DNA of 64,000 nucleotides from Flagellimonas aequoris (GCF_003584165.1 NZ_QXFJ01000011.1:80664-144663); one strand, 5' to 3'. Shown: positions 46,369 through 54,334, numbered from the stretch's first letter. Notes: generated from the sequence alone by a model not told the origin. Program-made: numbers and translations.

Positions 46369-47570
46369 ACCGAAATCAATTTTTTGGAAATCCTGCTGCT
46401 GGCAATCTTTGCGGAGATAAAGCCCAAGACCACAATGGTACCCATCACGATGAATAGGTTCATCACACTATATTCCACGGGATAGGCCAGGGAAGGTGTA
46501 ATTTTCAGCCATCCGAACAACAATTGGGAAATGATGAGCAACGACCCGATCAACACCCCGATGAGCCCCCCAAAAGAAGTGACCAGAAGCCCTTGGATAA
46601 AATAGATCCTTCGCAATTCTTTAATGGTCGTCCCCAAACTGAACAGCGTTTTGGAGTTTTGCTGTTTGTCCAAGATCATCATGATGATGGCCCCCACCAC
46701 GTTGAACAACGCAATGATCAAAACCAACGTAAAAATCAGGTAAGTGGCCAAATTTTCCGTGTTGAGCATGCGGTAAAGCGAATTGTTCTGTTCCCTTCGG
46801 GAAAGCACGAGGACCTTATCGCCCAATACCGTTTTAACGGCTTCCCTAATGGCTTCGACATCGGCTTTTTCATCCAATTTAAAATTGATACCGGAAACTT
46901 CGGTACTGTCCTTTTGCAATAAATTTTGAACCAAAGGGAGCTGTGTGAACACATATTTTTTGTCCAGGTTTTCTTCAACCGCATACACTCCACTTACTGT
47001 TAAAGGAAGTTCATCGTAGGGCTTGGAGTTGAACCCCTGTTGCGAAAGGGAACCTTTACCGGGCTTGGGAACCAATACTTCCAAAGGTTGGCGGTTGTTC
47101 ATGGGAACGCCCAAAAGGTTGTAGATACCGATGCCAATGACGCCCTCAAATTCCGAGTTTCCCCAATTGCCAAAATAAAGGGTACTGTCCACGCCGGTCA
47201 CGGAGCGATAATTTTCGTCCACTCCTTTAATGTAGGCAATGGTACTCTTTTCTTTATAGGTAAGATAGGCCCGTTCTTCCAACTCTTTGGCATAATTGGC
47301 CAATCCGGGAATATTTTTCAATTTATTTTGTTCCGCTTCGGAAATGGAAAACACTTTCCCCGTGGTGGGCAAAGCTTTTAGATCAGGATCAAAGGTATTG
47401 GAAAAGGAAAGGCTAAATGTTTTGAGCCCCGCAAAGGCAGAAAGCACAATGAACAAGGCCGCCGAACCGATCACAATGACCAAAAAAGTGATAAAATTGA
47501 TGATGTTCACTGCATTTTGGCTGCTTTTGGATCTCAGGTAGCGTTTAGCGATGTAAAGCGGAAAGTTCAA
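46365..47570 (-). CDS. FtsX/LolE-type ABC transporter permease
   Basis: A 401-residue inner-membrane protein with the MacB/LolC/LolE layout: an N-terminal helix at about 24-50 (FITFLVIVIGSAALFIVLSAFAGL), a large periplasmic domain (about 55-265), and three C-terminal helices with the FtsX core (IFTLVLIIALFNVVGAIIMMILDKQ; LFSLGTTIKELRRIYFIQGLLV). It probably partners an ATPase encoded elsewhere in lipoprotein release. The start is TTG at 47570, two bases after the rbfA stop; the family-typical N-terminus NFPLYIAKRYL follows it, and no ATG is near. Coupled translation with rbfA is likely. Confidence 0.9.
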   Translation of the reverse strand: MNFPLYIAKRYLRSKSSQNAVNIINFITFLVIVIGSAALFIVLSAFAGLKTFSLSFSNTFDPDLKALPTTGKVFSISEAEQNKLKNIPGLANYAKELEERAYLTYKEKSTIAYIKGVDENYRSVTGVDSTLYFGNWGNSEFEGVIGIGIYNLLGVPMNNRQPLEVLVPKPGKGSLSQQGFNSKPYDELPLTVSGVYAVEENLDKKYVFTQLPLVQNLLQKDSTEVSGINFKLDEKADVEAIREAVKTVLGDKVLVLSRREQNNSLYRMLNTENLATYLIFTLVLIIALFNVVGAIIMMILDKQQNSKTLFSLGTTIKELRRIYFIQGLLVTSFGGLIGVLIGSLLIISQLLFGWLKITPSLAYPVEYSVMNLFIVMGTIVVLGFISAKIASSRISKKLISV

Positions 47571-47572
47571 GA

Positions 47573-47968
47573 TCAGGCTTTCTTACGTTTATCAAGTAGG
47601 TCCCTATTCTCGATGGGATTTTCTTCGCCTTTGAGCGATTTCTCGATATTGTCGATATATTCCAGGGAATCATCCAGATAAAAATTGAGTTCTGGAACCC
47701 TTCTCAATTGGTGTTTGGTACGTTGGGCCAGTTCGTGACGGATACCCACTTGACCGGCCTTAATGCCTTCCAATAGTGCCTTGGCATCCTTGTTCGGGAA
47801 AATGCTCACATACACCTTGGCCAAAGACAGATCCACGGTAACGGAAACCTTGGAAACAGAGATCAAAGTTCCCTTAAGACCGCTATCGGTAGCAGCACGT
47901 TGTAGGATATCGGCCAAGTCTTTTTGAATGACCCCTGCAATTTTCTTCTGTCGTTGTGTTTCCTCCAT
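47573..47968 (-). CDS. rbfA: 30S ribosome-binding factor A
   Basis: A small KH-fold protein for 16S rRNA maturation. At 131 residues it has the family features QKKIAGVIQKDLADILQR, VSKVSVTVDLSLAKVYVSIFPNKDAKALLEGI and the C-terminal IRHELAQRTKHQLRRVPELNFYLDDSLEYIDNIE. The start is ATG. It is first in the two-gene unit with the downstream permease, and is transcribed divergently from the epimerase gene. Confidence 0.95.
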   Translation of the reverse strand: MEETQRQKKIAGVIQKDLADILQRAATDSGLKGTLISVSKVSVTVDLSLAKVYVSIFPNKDAKALLEGIKAGQVGIRHELAQRTKHQLRRVPELNFYLDDSLEYIDNIEKSLKGEENPIENRDLLDKRKKA

Positions 47969-48005
47969 AGTGCAAAAATAAAGGAAATCCTGACTAACCT
48001 CACAT

Positions 48006-48033
48006 TTGGAATGGATTACAGTCCGTAATTTTG
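48006..48033 (+). promoter_or_regulatory. Bacteroidota-type promoter for the epimerase gene
   Basis: TTG at 48006-48008, 17 bases, TAATTTTG at 48026-48033; 40 bases before the ATG. Confidence 0.6.
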
Positions 48034-48073
48034 GAGAAAAGCAGCTATTTTGTCAACCAAACCAAGGGTTAAA

Positions 48074-48481
48074 ATGGAAAAAATAGAACATATCGGCATT
48101 GCGGTAAAAGATTTGGAGGTGTCCAACCCATTGTTTGCTAAATTGTTGGGGGTGCCACATTATAAAATGGAAGAAGTGGCCTCAGAAGGGGTAAAAACTT
48201 CCTTTTTTAAGTCGGGCCCCAATAAAATTGAGCTGTTGGAAGCCACAAATCCTGAAAGCCCTATTGCCAAATTTTTGGAAAAGAAGGGGGAGGGCATCCA
48301 TCATGTAGCCTTTGCTGTGGATGATATTGTTTCGGAACTGGCTCGATTAAAGCAGGAAGGCTTTCAAATTTTAAACGAAACCCCTAAAAAGGGAGCGGAC
48401 AACAAGCTGGTTGCCTTTTTACACCCAAAGGGCACCAATGGCGTTTTGGTGGAACTTTGCCAAGAAATAAAAGAAGGCTAG
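48074..48481 (+). CDS. mce: Methylmalonyl-CoA epimerase
   Basis: Interconverts (R)- and (S)-methylmalonyl-CoA for propionate metabolism with methylmalonyl-CoA mutase. A 135-residue VOC-fold protein with two beta-alpha-beta-beta-beta halves. The metal ligands expected from the family are visible: His in EHIGIAVKDLE, Glu/His in IHHVAFAVDDI and Glu near the C-terminus in GVLVELCQE. The ATG at 48074 gives MEKIEHIGIA, the family start; a TTG 24 bases upstream is disregarded. It is the last core gene before the tRNA and the accessory island. Confidence 0.94.
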   Translation: MEKIEHIGIAVKDLEVSNPLFAKLLGVPHYKMEEVASEGVKTSFFKSGPNKIELLEATNPESPIAKFLEKKGEGIHHVAFAVDDIVSELARLKQEGFQILNETPKKGADNKLVAFLHPKGTNGVLVELCQEIKEG

Positions 48482-48494
48482 GGAGGTTAAAACC

Positions 48495-48525
48495 TTGCGG
48501 TGTAGAAAAATAAACACTAATATTG
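48495..48525 (+). promoter_or_regulatory. Promoter for the CAU tRNA
   Basis: TTG at 48495-48497, 20 bases, TAATATTG at 48518-48525 (one mismatch from TAnnTTTG), 15 bases before the tRNA. Confidence 0.45.
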
Positions 48526-48540
48526 CATCCGCAAATTGCG

Positions 48541-48614
48541 GGTCCTATAGCTCAGTTGGTTAGAGCACCTGACTCATAATCAGGTGGTCCCTGGTTCGAG
48601 CCCAGGTGGGACCA
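48541..48614 (+). tRNA. tRNA with CAU anticodon (Met elongator, or Ile2 with lysidine)
   Basis: Complete cloverleaf: acceptor GGTCCTA/TGGGACC, anticodon stem CCTGA/TCAGG with loop CTCATAA, T arm CCTGG/CCAGG, discriminator A, no encoded CCA. Sequence alone does not separate elongator Met from the lysidine-modified Ile2 tRNA. An accessory region starts at its 3' end, so it may have served as an integration site. Confidence 0.93.
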
Positions 48615-48627
48615 CCTCAACAAAGAT

Positions 48628-48660
48628 AAACCTTTCAAGCAATTGGAAGGTTTTTCTTTT
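48628..48660 (+). terminator. Intrinsic terminator after the CAU tRNA
   Basis: AAACCTTTCAA (48628-48638) pairs with TTGGAAGGTTT (48643-48653), with one T-G pair, followed by a T-rich run. Confidence 0.75.
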
Positions 48661-48667
48661 TAACATG

Positions 48668-48688
48668 GGTACAACATAGGTACAACAT
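48668..48688 (+). repeat. 10-base direct repeat next to the tRNA
   Basis: GGTACAACAT occurs at 48668-48677 and again at 48679-48688, separated by one base, 53 bases after the tRNA. Paired short repeats beside a tRNA resemble integrase arm-type sites, but no integrase gene is present to support this. Confidence 0.45.
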
Positions 48689-48732
48689 TTCAAAAACTGT
48701 TATTTTCTTCTGGACCATTAACATGTTTATTT

Positions 48733-49515
48733 TCAAAATTTGAAATTGTCAGCAATATGCTTTACAAAAAGATAACCTGTCAATGCAAGTTGAAAAAAAT
48801 CTGCTAGATCAAGCCTAATGTATTCACCAATCTCAAAATCCCGTTGTTTCTCAACATAGCCGTTAATTATTTTTTCTCCCCTTTCCACTTTAAACCCTGG
48901 CTTCTCAATAATAATTGCCTTTCCATTTCGCACTAAGCTCAATTGAAGTGCAATCCATTTTAACTTTAGGACTAACTTTTCCTCCACCTCTGTTTTTGCA
49001 TCTATCTCAGTTACTTTACCTACTCTATGTTCTAAGCACTTACGAATATTGTTGATAGAAATGATATGGTCTGAATATTTCAGCGGTTTCGTAACGAGAT
49101 GACCTGTTGATTCAATTAAAGCTGGAAGGTCTTTCCTTAAATATTTCTTGTTCGTTTTCTTTTCGAATTCCTCATAATCTTTAACGGTCATTTTTTTACC
49201 TTGAAGGCTCATAAGATCTGAGAAGTAATTGGCTCTTGCAAGACTAAGATTAACTCCTTTTATAATGTCATTCACGCCGTGGTTGTATAACCACATATCA
49301 AGATATATTCTCTTGTCACCAACATATTCAATTTGACCTAAATTAAAACTGGTAAATACTGGAGGAGGAGGAATATCTTTAAATGGTATGCCCTGTAGAT
49401 TGGAAGAAATAAATGCAAGCATATTGCAAGTGTTTTGAGCAATTTTCACATAATCATTGGTTATTTGATCTGCTTCAAGTTTTATTCTAGCACTTTTTGG
49501 GGTTTCTTTACTCAT
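48733..49515 (-). CDS. Hypothetical protein
   Basis: A 260-residue protein not recognised. It has no signal peptide. It appears mixed alpha/beta with a basic middle (KKTNKKYLRKDL), a helical stretch EVEEKLVLKLKWIALQLSLVRNGK and a hydrophobic C-terminal segment (LADFFQLALTGYLFVKHIADNF) that might associate with membrane. It is the first gene after the tRNA and is AT-rich. It is transcribed toward the tRNA, 113 bases downstream of the DUF6161-like gene on the same strand. Being where an integrase is usually found, it was checked for tyrosine-recombinase motifs (R...HxxR...Y); none is evident. Confidence 0.7.
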   Translation of the reverse strand: MSKETPKSARIKLEADQITNDYVKIAQNTCNMLAFISSNLQGIPFKDIPPPPVFTSFNLGQIEYVGDKRIYLDMWLYNHGVNDIIKGVNLSLARANYFSDLMSLQGKKMTVKDYEEFEKKTNKKYLRKDLPALIESTGHLVTKPLKYSDHIISINNIRKCLEHRVGKVTEIDAKTEVEEKLVLKLKWIALQLSLVRNGKAIIIEKPGFKVERGEKIINGYVEKQRDFEIGEYIRLDLADFFQLALTGYLFVKHIADNFKF

Positions 49516-49628
49516 AGTTTAAATTTCTCAAAATTCTGTTGTGCCGCTAATTGAATACAGTTCAATTTTCAATTAAAGAGAGCGTTTTCTTTGAATTATA
49601 ACCTAATCTTCCTATGTCCAATTTTCCT

Positions 49629-50894
49629 TCATTTTGAGCCTCCCATAACTTTTTCCAATACACTTCCACCCGGCATCGACGGAGTAGAATCATCTTTTAA
49701 CAATCCAGAATCCGCCCTACTGAACAATGATTGCATAATCAAATGTCTTTCAGTGTCATCAATGTTTTTTTCTTTTTTTAAGGCAAGATAGACGTAGGCC
49801 AATTGCTCCCTTTCCTCCGCATCCCTTGTCAGGTGATAAGCACTAAACATTAACTTTGCGAAGGTTCTAACACCATACGCCAAAAAGGAAACAAAGGTTA
49901 TAAATACAATGGACCACCTAATTGCACTTCCCGTGCTTTCAAAGAGCTCTTTTAAAGTCCCATCTGAGATAAAGTATAAAACTATCCCTAATGCTATGAT
50001 AGCAATGGCTGTAAAACCAATTAACCATCCTAACCAAGTATTGCCTTCTCTCCTTAATTTTTTAGCTCGTTGATTCCAATATGTAGCTGGAGCTTCTAAT
50101 TTTAATTTCTCTGTGTATAGCTTTTCTAAATCCTTAAACGCTTTGTCTGAATTCTTTAAAAAAGCGTTGAACTTCTCATGATTTTGGTTCTTCCAACTGT
50201 CATATTGAAATTTTCTTAATCTGAAGAGTCTTGAAAGAGCGTTTTCTTTTTGCTTGTATAGGTCTTTTTTTTCCGATATATGTTCACTAACATTTTTGTC
50301 GTTTTGCTCAAGATTCTTTAAATAGTCTGATCGGATTCTTCCTAGGGTTTTTCTTTCATTTGTCCTGCGTTTTACTGCTTCAAGGTCTTGGGTATAAAAC
50401 TCATAGGCCCTATGCCAACCTGTGAAGTAGTTCCTATCCGTATTGTTAGATTTTAACTGTTGATTGGTCAGAAAATCATAGGCTCCTTCGACTGCTCCTC
50501 TAAATTGAGATGCTAAATCAAGTAGGAATGATGTAACCTCAGAATCTTTGTTAAAAAGCACTACATGGTTATAATCTCTTCGCTTACAATATGATTCAAT
50601 ATTTTTCCACTTATGCCGGTCAAAATGTTTAGTCCTAGCCAGTTCCCTTGTGAAATTTTGAATTTGGCCCATACATAAATCAAAATGATTTTTTGAATTT
50701 TCCAACTTCGTTGGAAGTGACTCAATCTTATCAAAGAAAGAATGTTCTTTGTAAAAAAATTGATAAATAATATCCAATCCCTTAAGCGCTATTTGAAAAT
50801 TAGCAAAAGGATAATTGATATTAACCTCCAATGAATCAGCAATTTCTTTTTGTCCGGATTCACCTATCAATTTTCTGATTTCACTAACTTTCAT
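49629..50894 (-). CDS. Coiled-coil two-helix membrane protein, DUF6161-like
   Basis: A 421-residue protein. The first 275 residues are helical, Lys/Asn/Glu-rich and largely coiled-coil. Two membrane helices follow at about 288-310 (WLIGFTAIAIIALGIVLYFI) and 328-345 (WSIVFITFVSFLAYGV). The C-terminal part has YHLTRDAEEREQLAYVYLALKKEKNIDDTERHLIMQSLFSRADSGLLKDDSTPSMP, recalling the family named DUF6161; this is from memory and not verified. A large cytoplasmic sensor-like domain before a membrane hairpin is a layout found in some phage-defence effectors, but no known effector motif is visible. Confidence 0.65.
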   Translation of the reverse strand: MKVSEIRKLIGESGQKEIADSLEVNINYPFANFQIALKGLDIIYQFFYKEHSFFDKIESLPTKLENSKNHFDLCMGQIQNFTRELARTKHFDRHKWKNIESYCKRRDYNHVVLFNKDSEVTSFLLDLASQFRGAVEGAYDFLTNQQLKSNNTDRNYFTGWHRAYEFYTQDLEAVKRRTNERKTLGRIRSDYLKNLEQNDKNVSEHISEKKDLYKQKENALSRLFRLRKFQYDSWKNQNHEKFNAFLKNSDKAFKDLEKLYTEKLKLEAPATYWNQRAKKLRREGNTWLGWLIGFTAIAIIALGIVLYFISDGTLKELFESTGSAIRWSIVFITFVSFLAYGVRTFAKLMFSAYHLTRDAEEREQLAYVYLALKKEKNIDDTERHLIMQSLFSRADSGLLKDDSTPSMPGGSVLEKVMGGSK

Positions 50895-51098
50895 TTTACA
50901 CGGTTAATACATTATTAAGTTCTGTAATTAGATTTATCTTATTTCTTTATTACACGGATACTTCATTCATAAGCATTTAATACAAGATTGAAATATGTCA
51001 TACAACTTGAACTGCACAGTTTTCTGTTTCGATAAAAAATGTTACCTCAAAAGTCTATTATTCAATCAAGATTGGGGGAAGGATCCTCGTAAGAGTAT

Positions 51099-51217
51099 TC
51101 CCAAGATAGGGATTTTTTCACTAGGGACTTATGAAAAAGCCTAATGGGCAATTGATGGGCAATGGATGGGATTATTGCGCCAAGATTCCGATGAATCATT
51201 TTATCCCTATCTTGGGA
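51099..51217. repeat. Perfect 15-base inverted repeat flanking tandem repeats
   Basis: TCCCAAGATAGGGAT at 51099-51113 and its exact complement ATCCCTATCTTGGGA at 51203-51217, 89 bases apart. The right arm ends one base before the ATG at 51219. Such a position suggests an operator, a protein-bridging site or an RNA hairpin that would mask the start codon. Confidence 0.7.
51144..51176 (+). repeat. Three tandem 11-base iteron-like repeats
   Basis: ATGGGCAATTG, ATGGGCAATGG and ATGGGATTATT in direct succession; the first nine bases of the first two are identical and the third is partly degenerate. They sit inside the inverted repeat. Confidence 0.55.
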
Positions 51218-51218
51218 T

Positions 51219-51896
51219 ATGGAAAAATTGGGCAACATTTTAGCTTTATGGATTCATAAGCAAAGAACGCTGTCTAGAAAAATGGAATCTAAAGCGAGAC
51301 ATCTGTCCCTTAATGGACTTTCTGTTTTAATTATCCTAATCAGTTTTATACCCTTAACCCTTCTTTTTTTCATTAGCGGAAAGAATTATACTTGGGTACA
51401 AATATCTGCTTACTATACTATTCAGTTACTTCTATTATTAATAGTCCTGTTGTTTGTAATTGCCTGGTTCAAGGCCAAAGAAATGGCAAATGCCGATGTA
51501 GAAGGCTTCTCATTTATAGAGCTATCATTTAAAAAAATAGACAAGGAATATTTTGGGTTTGATGAATCCGATATTGAAAATTTAGAGCTTTTGACAAATC
51601 TTTTGCCTTCCAAAAATAGGATAGTAATTAGAGAGGTGCCGAAGAATAAGCAATCTGGGAATCTTAGATTTCTTTTTTCATTTTTGGATCATATAATTGA
51701 AGGGGGTATTCAAGGTATGGGAAAGAAATCGAGAGACTCACTATCCAGATTGGTTCAAAAAAGATTTTCCTTCGATGGTTCCGAAATCAACGAGAATACA
51801 TTTGCATCCAGTTACTCCAAATGGTCACAGAAGACTAAAGAAGGGGACTATGACGATACACGAAAAGCAATAGCCAAAGCACTTGGAATTTCTTAA
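51219..51896 (+). CDS. Hypothetical two-helix membrane protein
   Basis: A 225-residue protein of unknown family. Two adjacent membrane helices lie at about 30-52 (LNGLSVLIILISFIPLTLLFFI) and 60-84 (ISAYYTIQLLLLLIVLLFVIAWF), then a cytoplasmic domain of about 140 residues with EGFSFIELSFKKIDKEYFGF, LLTNLLPSKNRIVIREVP and a helical C-terminus. The start codon lies one base after a perfect inverted-repeat arm. It is AT-rich and divergent from the DUF6161-like gene, which also carries a pair of membrane helices; the two may work together, but this is only suggested by position. Confidence 0.7.
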   Translation: MEKLGNILALWIHKQRTLSRKMESKARHLSLNGLSVLIILISFIPLTLLFFISGKNYTWVQISAYYTIQLLLLLIVLLFVIAWFKAKEMANADVEGFSFIELSFKKIDKEYFGFDESDIENLELLTNLLPSKNRIVIREVPKNKQSGNLRFLFSFLDHIIEGGIQGMGKKSRDSLSRLVQKRFSFDGSEINENTFASSYSKWSQKTKEGDYDDTRKAIAKALGIS

Positions 51897-52052
51897 TTAT
51901 TGATAATTTTTTGTCCAACCCCGAAAACAAAAGACAATTATAGCGCAATCTTCATTTCCCTATTTTTCACTTGCATCAGGTGATATATGTTTGTCGTGTA
52001 CAAAAAAGTAAGCGGCCGTTTACATATTCTCTAATTCCAAAAATCAAAAGTT

Positions 52053-52346
52053 ATGGAAGAGCAACAGAATGTGTTGACAATACTCAAAGAAATCAAAACT
52101 ATCCTTGGCCATCAGAAGAAGGTCATGAATGTGGAAGACCTCGCAGCTTATACGGGACTTTCCAAAAGCAAGATTTACAAGCTTACCTCTTTAAAGCTTA
52201 TCCCTATGAGCAATAATAGACATATCCGTCAAATATTTTTTGATAAGGATACCATCGACAAATGGCTGATGGGCGACCCGAACCTATCCGATGAATTTCT
52301 GGAAGAGAAGTTCAATCAACAGCTTCAAAGAAACAAAAACCACTGA
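52053..52346 (+). CDS. Helix-turn-helix protein, excisionase-like
   Basis: A 97-residue MerR/AlpA-type DNA-binding protein. A short helical leader precedes MNVEDLAAYTGLSKSKIYKLTSLKLIPMSN, the helix-turn-helix at about 28-57, then a wing-like strand (RQIFFDKDTIDKWL) typical of excisionase-family proteins. In Bacteroidota mobile elements such genes commonly lie between the integrase and the mobilization genes, and act in excision or as regulators. Here the integrase is absent. It precedes the mobilization pair on the same strand, with hairpins in the 286-base gap. Confidence 0.88.
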   Translation: MEEQQNVLTILKEIKTILGHQKKVMNVEDLAAYTGLSKSKIYKLTSLKLIPMSNNRHIRQIFFDKDTIDKWLMGDPNLSDEFLEEKFNQQLQRNKNH

Positions 52347-52389
52347 GCTTATTGATGCCCTTTACTCCAAAGAAAAGTATTTGAGTTTT

Positions 52390-52445
52390 CACGCTCGCGT
52401 GTAAAATCGAATAGCAAGAGGGTGATGCGCAGATTGCGCCATCAC
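52390..52445. other. Hairpin cluster upstream of mobilization genes, candidate transfer origin
   Basis: CACGC/GCGTG at 52390-52401 forms a small hairpin. GTGATGCGC (52422-52430) and GCGCCATCAC (52436-52445) pair with one bulged base around a 5-base loop. It lies about 190 bases before a BfmA/BtgA-type gene followed by a relaxase gene, where transfer origins of mobilizable Bacteroidota elements are usually found. The nick site is not identifiable by eye. Confidence 0.4.
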
Positions 52446-52632
52446 GGTTGTTTTCGGGTCTTCAACAAGTTGAAAACCAGTTAATTGAACAGATTTTGGA
52501 ATACTGTACAAAATCAGGGGCTACAGTAGACTTTTCCAAAATCTACAGTAATCTCTTTGGGAAGCCCTGTAAACACTGGAAATTTTTGACGAAAAAATTG
52601 ACGCAATTTGACGAAAAAACAAAATCGCACCT

Positions 52633-53217
52633 ATGGAAAAGCAATCTACAAATGGTAAATCAAAGAAAGGAACCGGTGCTTATTCCAATATCACCGTAAA
52701 GAAAGAAACGGCCATACGCTTTCGCAGTTATTCCAAAAGGTTCAACAAATCCCATAGCGAGGTTTTGGATGGAATGGTACAATACTTCAAGGAGAACAAC
52801 CTTGACCCTTTTGGGGAGGGAACAAAGATCATCCTTGATGGTATCAAAAAATTGGAGCGTCAGATGATGAAAAAATTCGATAGGCTTATCGCCATTATCA
52901 AGAACATGGAAAAGACCAGTATCCGGCCCACCTATGAAATGATGCTGATACTTTATGAGGCCTATGTAAAGGATGGGAGGAAACCGAGACGGGAACCTGT
53001 CCAGATACAGGAAGAGCGAAAGGACTTCTTGGAGCCTAGAAACACCGTTCCAAAAGTGCAGCATGATAGAATGCTGCAAGAATTCAATGAATATAGAAAG
53101 CATTGCAATGAAATCCTCAACAAGGTTGAGAAGGTGGAGCCAATGATGGGAAAGCCCTATCTCAAGATCAATATGGGCATCGGGGAGTTTGAAAAATTAA
53201 AGTACCATTTAAGATAA
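52633..53217 (+). CDS. BfmA/BtgA-family mobilization protein
   Basis: A 194-residue accessory mobilization protein. Lys-rich start, then SNITVKKETAIRFRSYSKRFNKSHSEVLDGMVQYF at about 19-53, a ribbon-helix-helix-like DNA-binding segment as in MobC/BfmA proteins, followed by a long helical region (GIKKLERQMMKKFDRLIAIIKNMEKT) and a C-terminal coiled part. In Bacteroidota such proteins bind the transfer origin and recruit the relaxase. It ends 5 bases before the relaxase gene, so the two are coupled. No ribosome-binding consensus is visible, as usual in the phylum. Confidence 0.85.
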   Translation: MEKQSTNGKSKKGTGAYSNITVKKETAIRFRSYSKRFNKSHSEVLDGMVQYFKENNLDPFGEGTKIILDGIKKLERQMMKKFDRLIAIIKNMEKTSIRPTYEMMLILYEAYVKDGRKPRREPVQIQEERKDFLEPRNTVPKVQHDRMLQEFNEYRKHCNEILNKVEKVEPMMGKPYLKINMGIGEFEKLKYHLR

Positions 53218-53222
53218 CGCCC

Positions 53223-54245
53223 ATGTACCTTACCATCTCAGCGCAGAAAATGGGCAGTACCTACAACTCCAGTGTAGGGAACTATGTGGACTATCTGGAA
53301 AAGGAAAACGAGGATAGGTCGCCCGAACTTAGGGAGGAATTCTTTGACCAAGAGAACGACAGCGTAAGCCCTCAAACGGTCATCGATGAAATAGATGCCA
53401 ATACGGCCAAGTTAAGACAGAAAGACCCGAAATTCTATTCCATAGTGGTAAGCCCCAACCAAAGGGAACTGAAGGCCATCGGCAATGACCAGAACCTGTT
53501 AAGGGAATACACAAGGAAGCTTATGGAGGACTATGCCAAGAGTTTCCACCGCAACCAAGAGGTCAAGGCAGAGAACCTGAAATACTATGCCAAGATAGAA
53601 CATGAACGCACCTATCGGGGCTTTGACAAACAGGTTCAGGAGAATGCTCCCTACCGAGGGGAGATAGCAAGGCTCAGGAACGAGATACGGAAAGTGGAAC
53701 GGGGCGAATCCATCGGGAATGTCAATGAGCTTGAAAAAAGAATCAAAGAGCAAGAAAGATTGGCCCCGCACAAACAGGACGGACAGTTAGTGGCAGCCGG
53801 AATGAAAAAGGAGGGGCCACAGACCCATATCCATATCATAGTCAGCAGAAGGGACGTGACGAACACCTATACCCTTTCCCCAATGGCCAAGCACAAAGCA
53901 TCGGAAGTGGAACTAAACGGAAAGACGGTCAAGAGGGGATTTGATAGGGACAGCTTTTACCAATCGGCCGAGAAGACCTTTGACAGGACAACAGGATTTA
54001 AACGGAACTATGTGGAATCCTATGTTGGGAGAAAGGCCCATGCCAAGGAACCGGGGAAGTTCTTTGCCAAGGTCATGGGACTGCCCACCAAGGAAAAGGA
54101 TATGGCCTTTAAACTTCTAAAAACGATGGGTGTAAAGGCACCCAGTATACCGACCAATAAAGTACAGGTGGCGGCCAAGATCATCAAGGCACTTGGAAGG
54201 GGAATCGATAAGGCAAGGGGTGCAGGTGAGGACATGGGCTACTGA
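53223..54245 (+). CDS. MobB-type relaxase (DUF5712-like)
   Basis: A 340-residue mobilization nuclease that would nick at the transfer origin and lead the DNA strand to a recipient. Motifs are SSVGNYVDYLEKENED near residue 15, KFYSIVVSPNQRELKAIG (catalytic-domain strand), YYAKIEHERTYRG and GPQTHIHIIVSRRD, where HIH supplies metal ligands; the putative nucleophile Tyr near the N-terminus is not certain. The C-terminal part is basic (KNYVESYVGRKAHAKEP and a Lys-rich tail). Length and order fit relaxases of mobilizable Bacteroidota islands. It needs a helper element, since no type IV secretion genes are in the window. A large cruciform-forming sequence follows. Confidence 0.85.
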   Translation: MYLTISAQKMGSTYNSSVGNYVDYLEKENEDRSPELREEFFDQENDSVSPQTVIDEIDANTAKLRQKDPKFYSIVVSPNQRELKAIGNDQNLLREYTRKLMEDYAKSFHRNQEVKAENLKYYAKIEHERTYRGFDKQVQENAPYRGEIARLRNEIRKVERGESIGNVNELEKRIKEQERLAPHKQDGQLVAAGMKKEGPQTHIHIIVSRRDVTNTYTLSPMAKHKASEVELNGKTVKRGFDRDSFYQSAEKTFDRTTGFKRNYVESYVGRKAHAKEPGKFFAKVMGLPTKEKDMAFKLLKTMGVKAPSIPTNKVQVAAKIIKALGRGIDKARGAGEDMGY

Positions 54246-54260
54246 GATCCAAAAAGTAGG

Positions 54261-54334
54261 TTGCGCCCTATCGTGTTTTTGCTTCACGCTTATCTATCGG
54301 AACGCTACAAAAACCCGATAGGATCCATGCGCAA
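54261..54334. repeat. Large imperfect inverted repeat after the relaxase gene
   Basis: TTGCGC (54261-54266) pairs with GCGCAA (54329-54334), and CCTATCGTGTTTTTG (54267-54281) pairs with CAAAAACCCGATAGG (54308-54322) with one mismatch. A third CTATCGG (54294-54300) in the loop offers an alternative fold. It could act as a bidirectional terminator between convergent genes or be part of the transfer machinery. Confidence 0.65.

Larger units (their letters stand above)
50895..51218. other. 324-base divergent intergenic region with inverted repeat and tandem repeats
   Basis: Lies between divergent hypothetical genes. It contains a perfect 15-base inverted repeat, three 11-base tandem repeats (both listed separately) and a 49-codon open frame from ATG at 50995 to TAA at 51142-51144 (MSYNLNCTVF...) that is not recognised and may be chance. 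Confidence 0.5.

Noticed and set aside
48733..49515. Integrase in the first island gene
   Set aside because: No tyrosine-recombinase R...HxxR...Y pattern and no serine-recombinase N-terminus could be found.
50995..51144. Open frame of 49 codons in the divergent gap
   Set aside because: Its composition (FDKKCYLKSLLFNQDW) is not implausible, but it overlaps the inverted-repeat arm, has no recognised homologue and is too short to claim as a gene.
52448..52699. Open frame of 83 codons before the BfmA/BtgA gene
   Set aside because: Starts at a TTG, overlaps the well-supported mobilization gene by 67 bases and shows no family resemblance.
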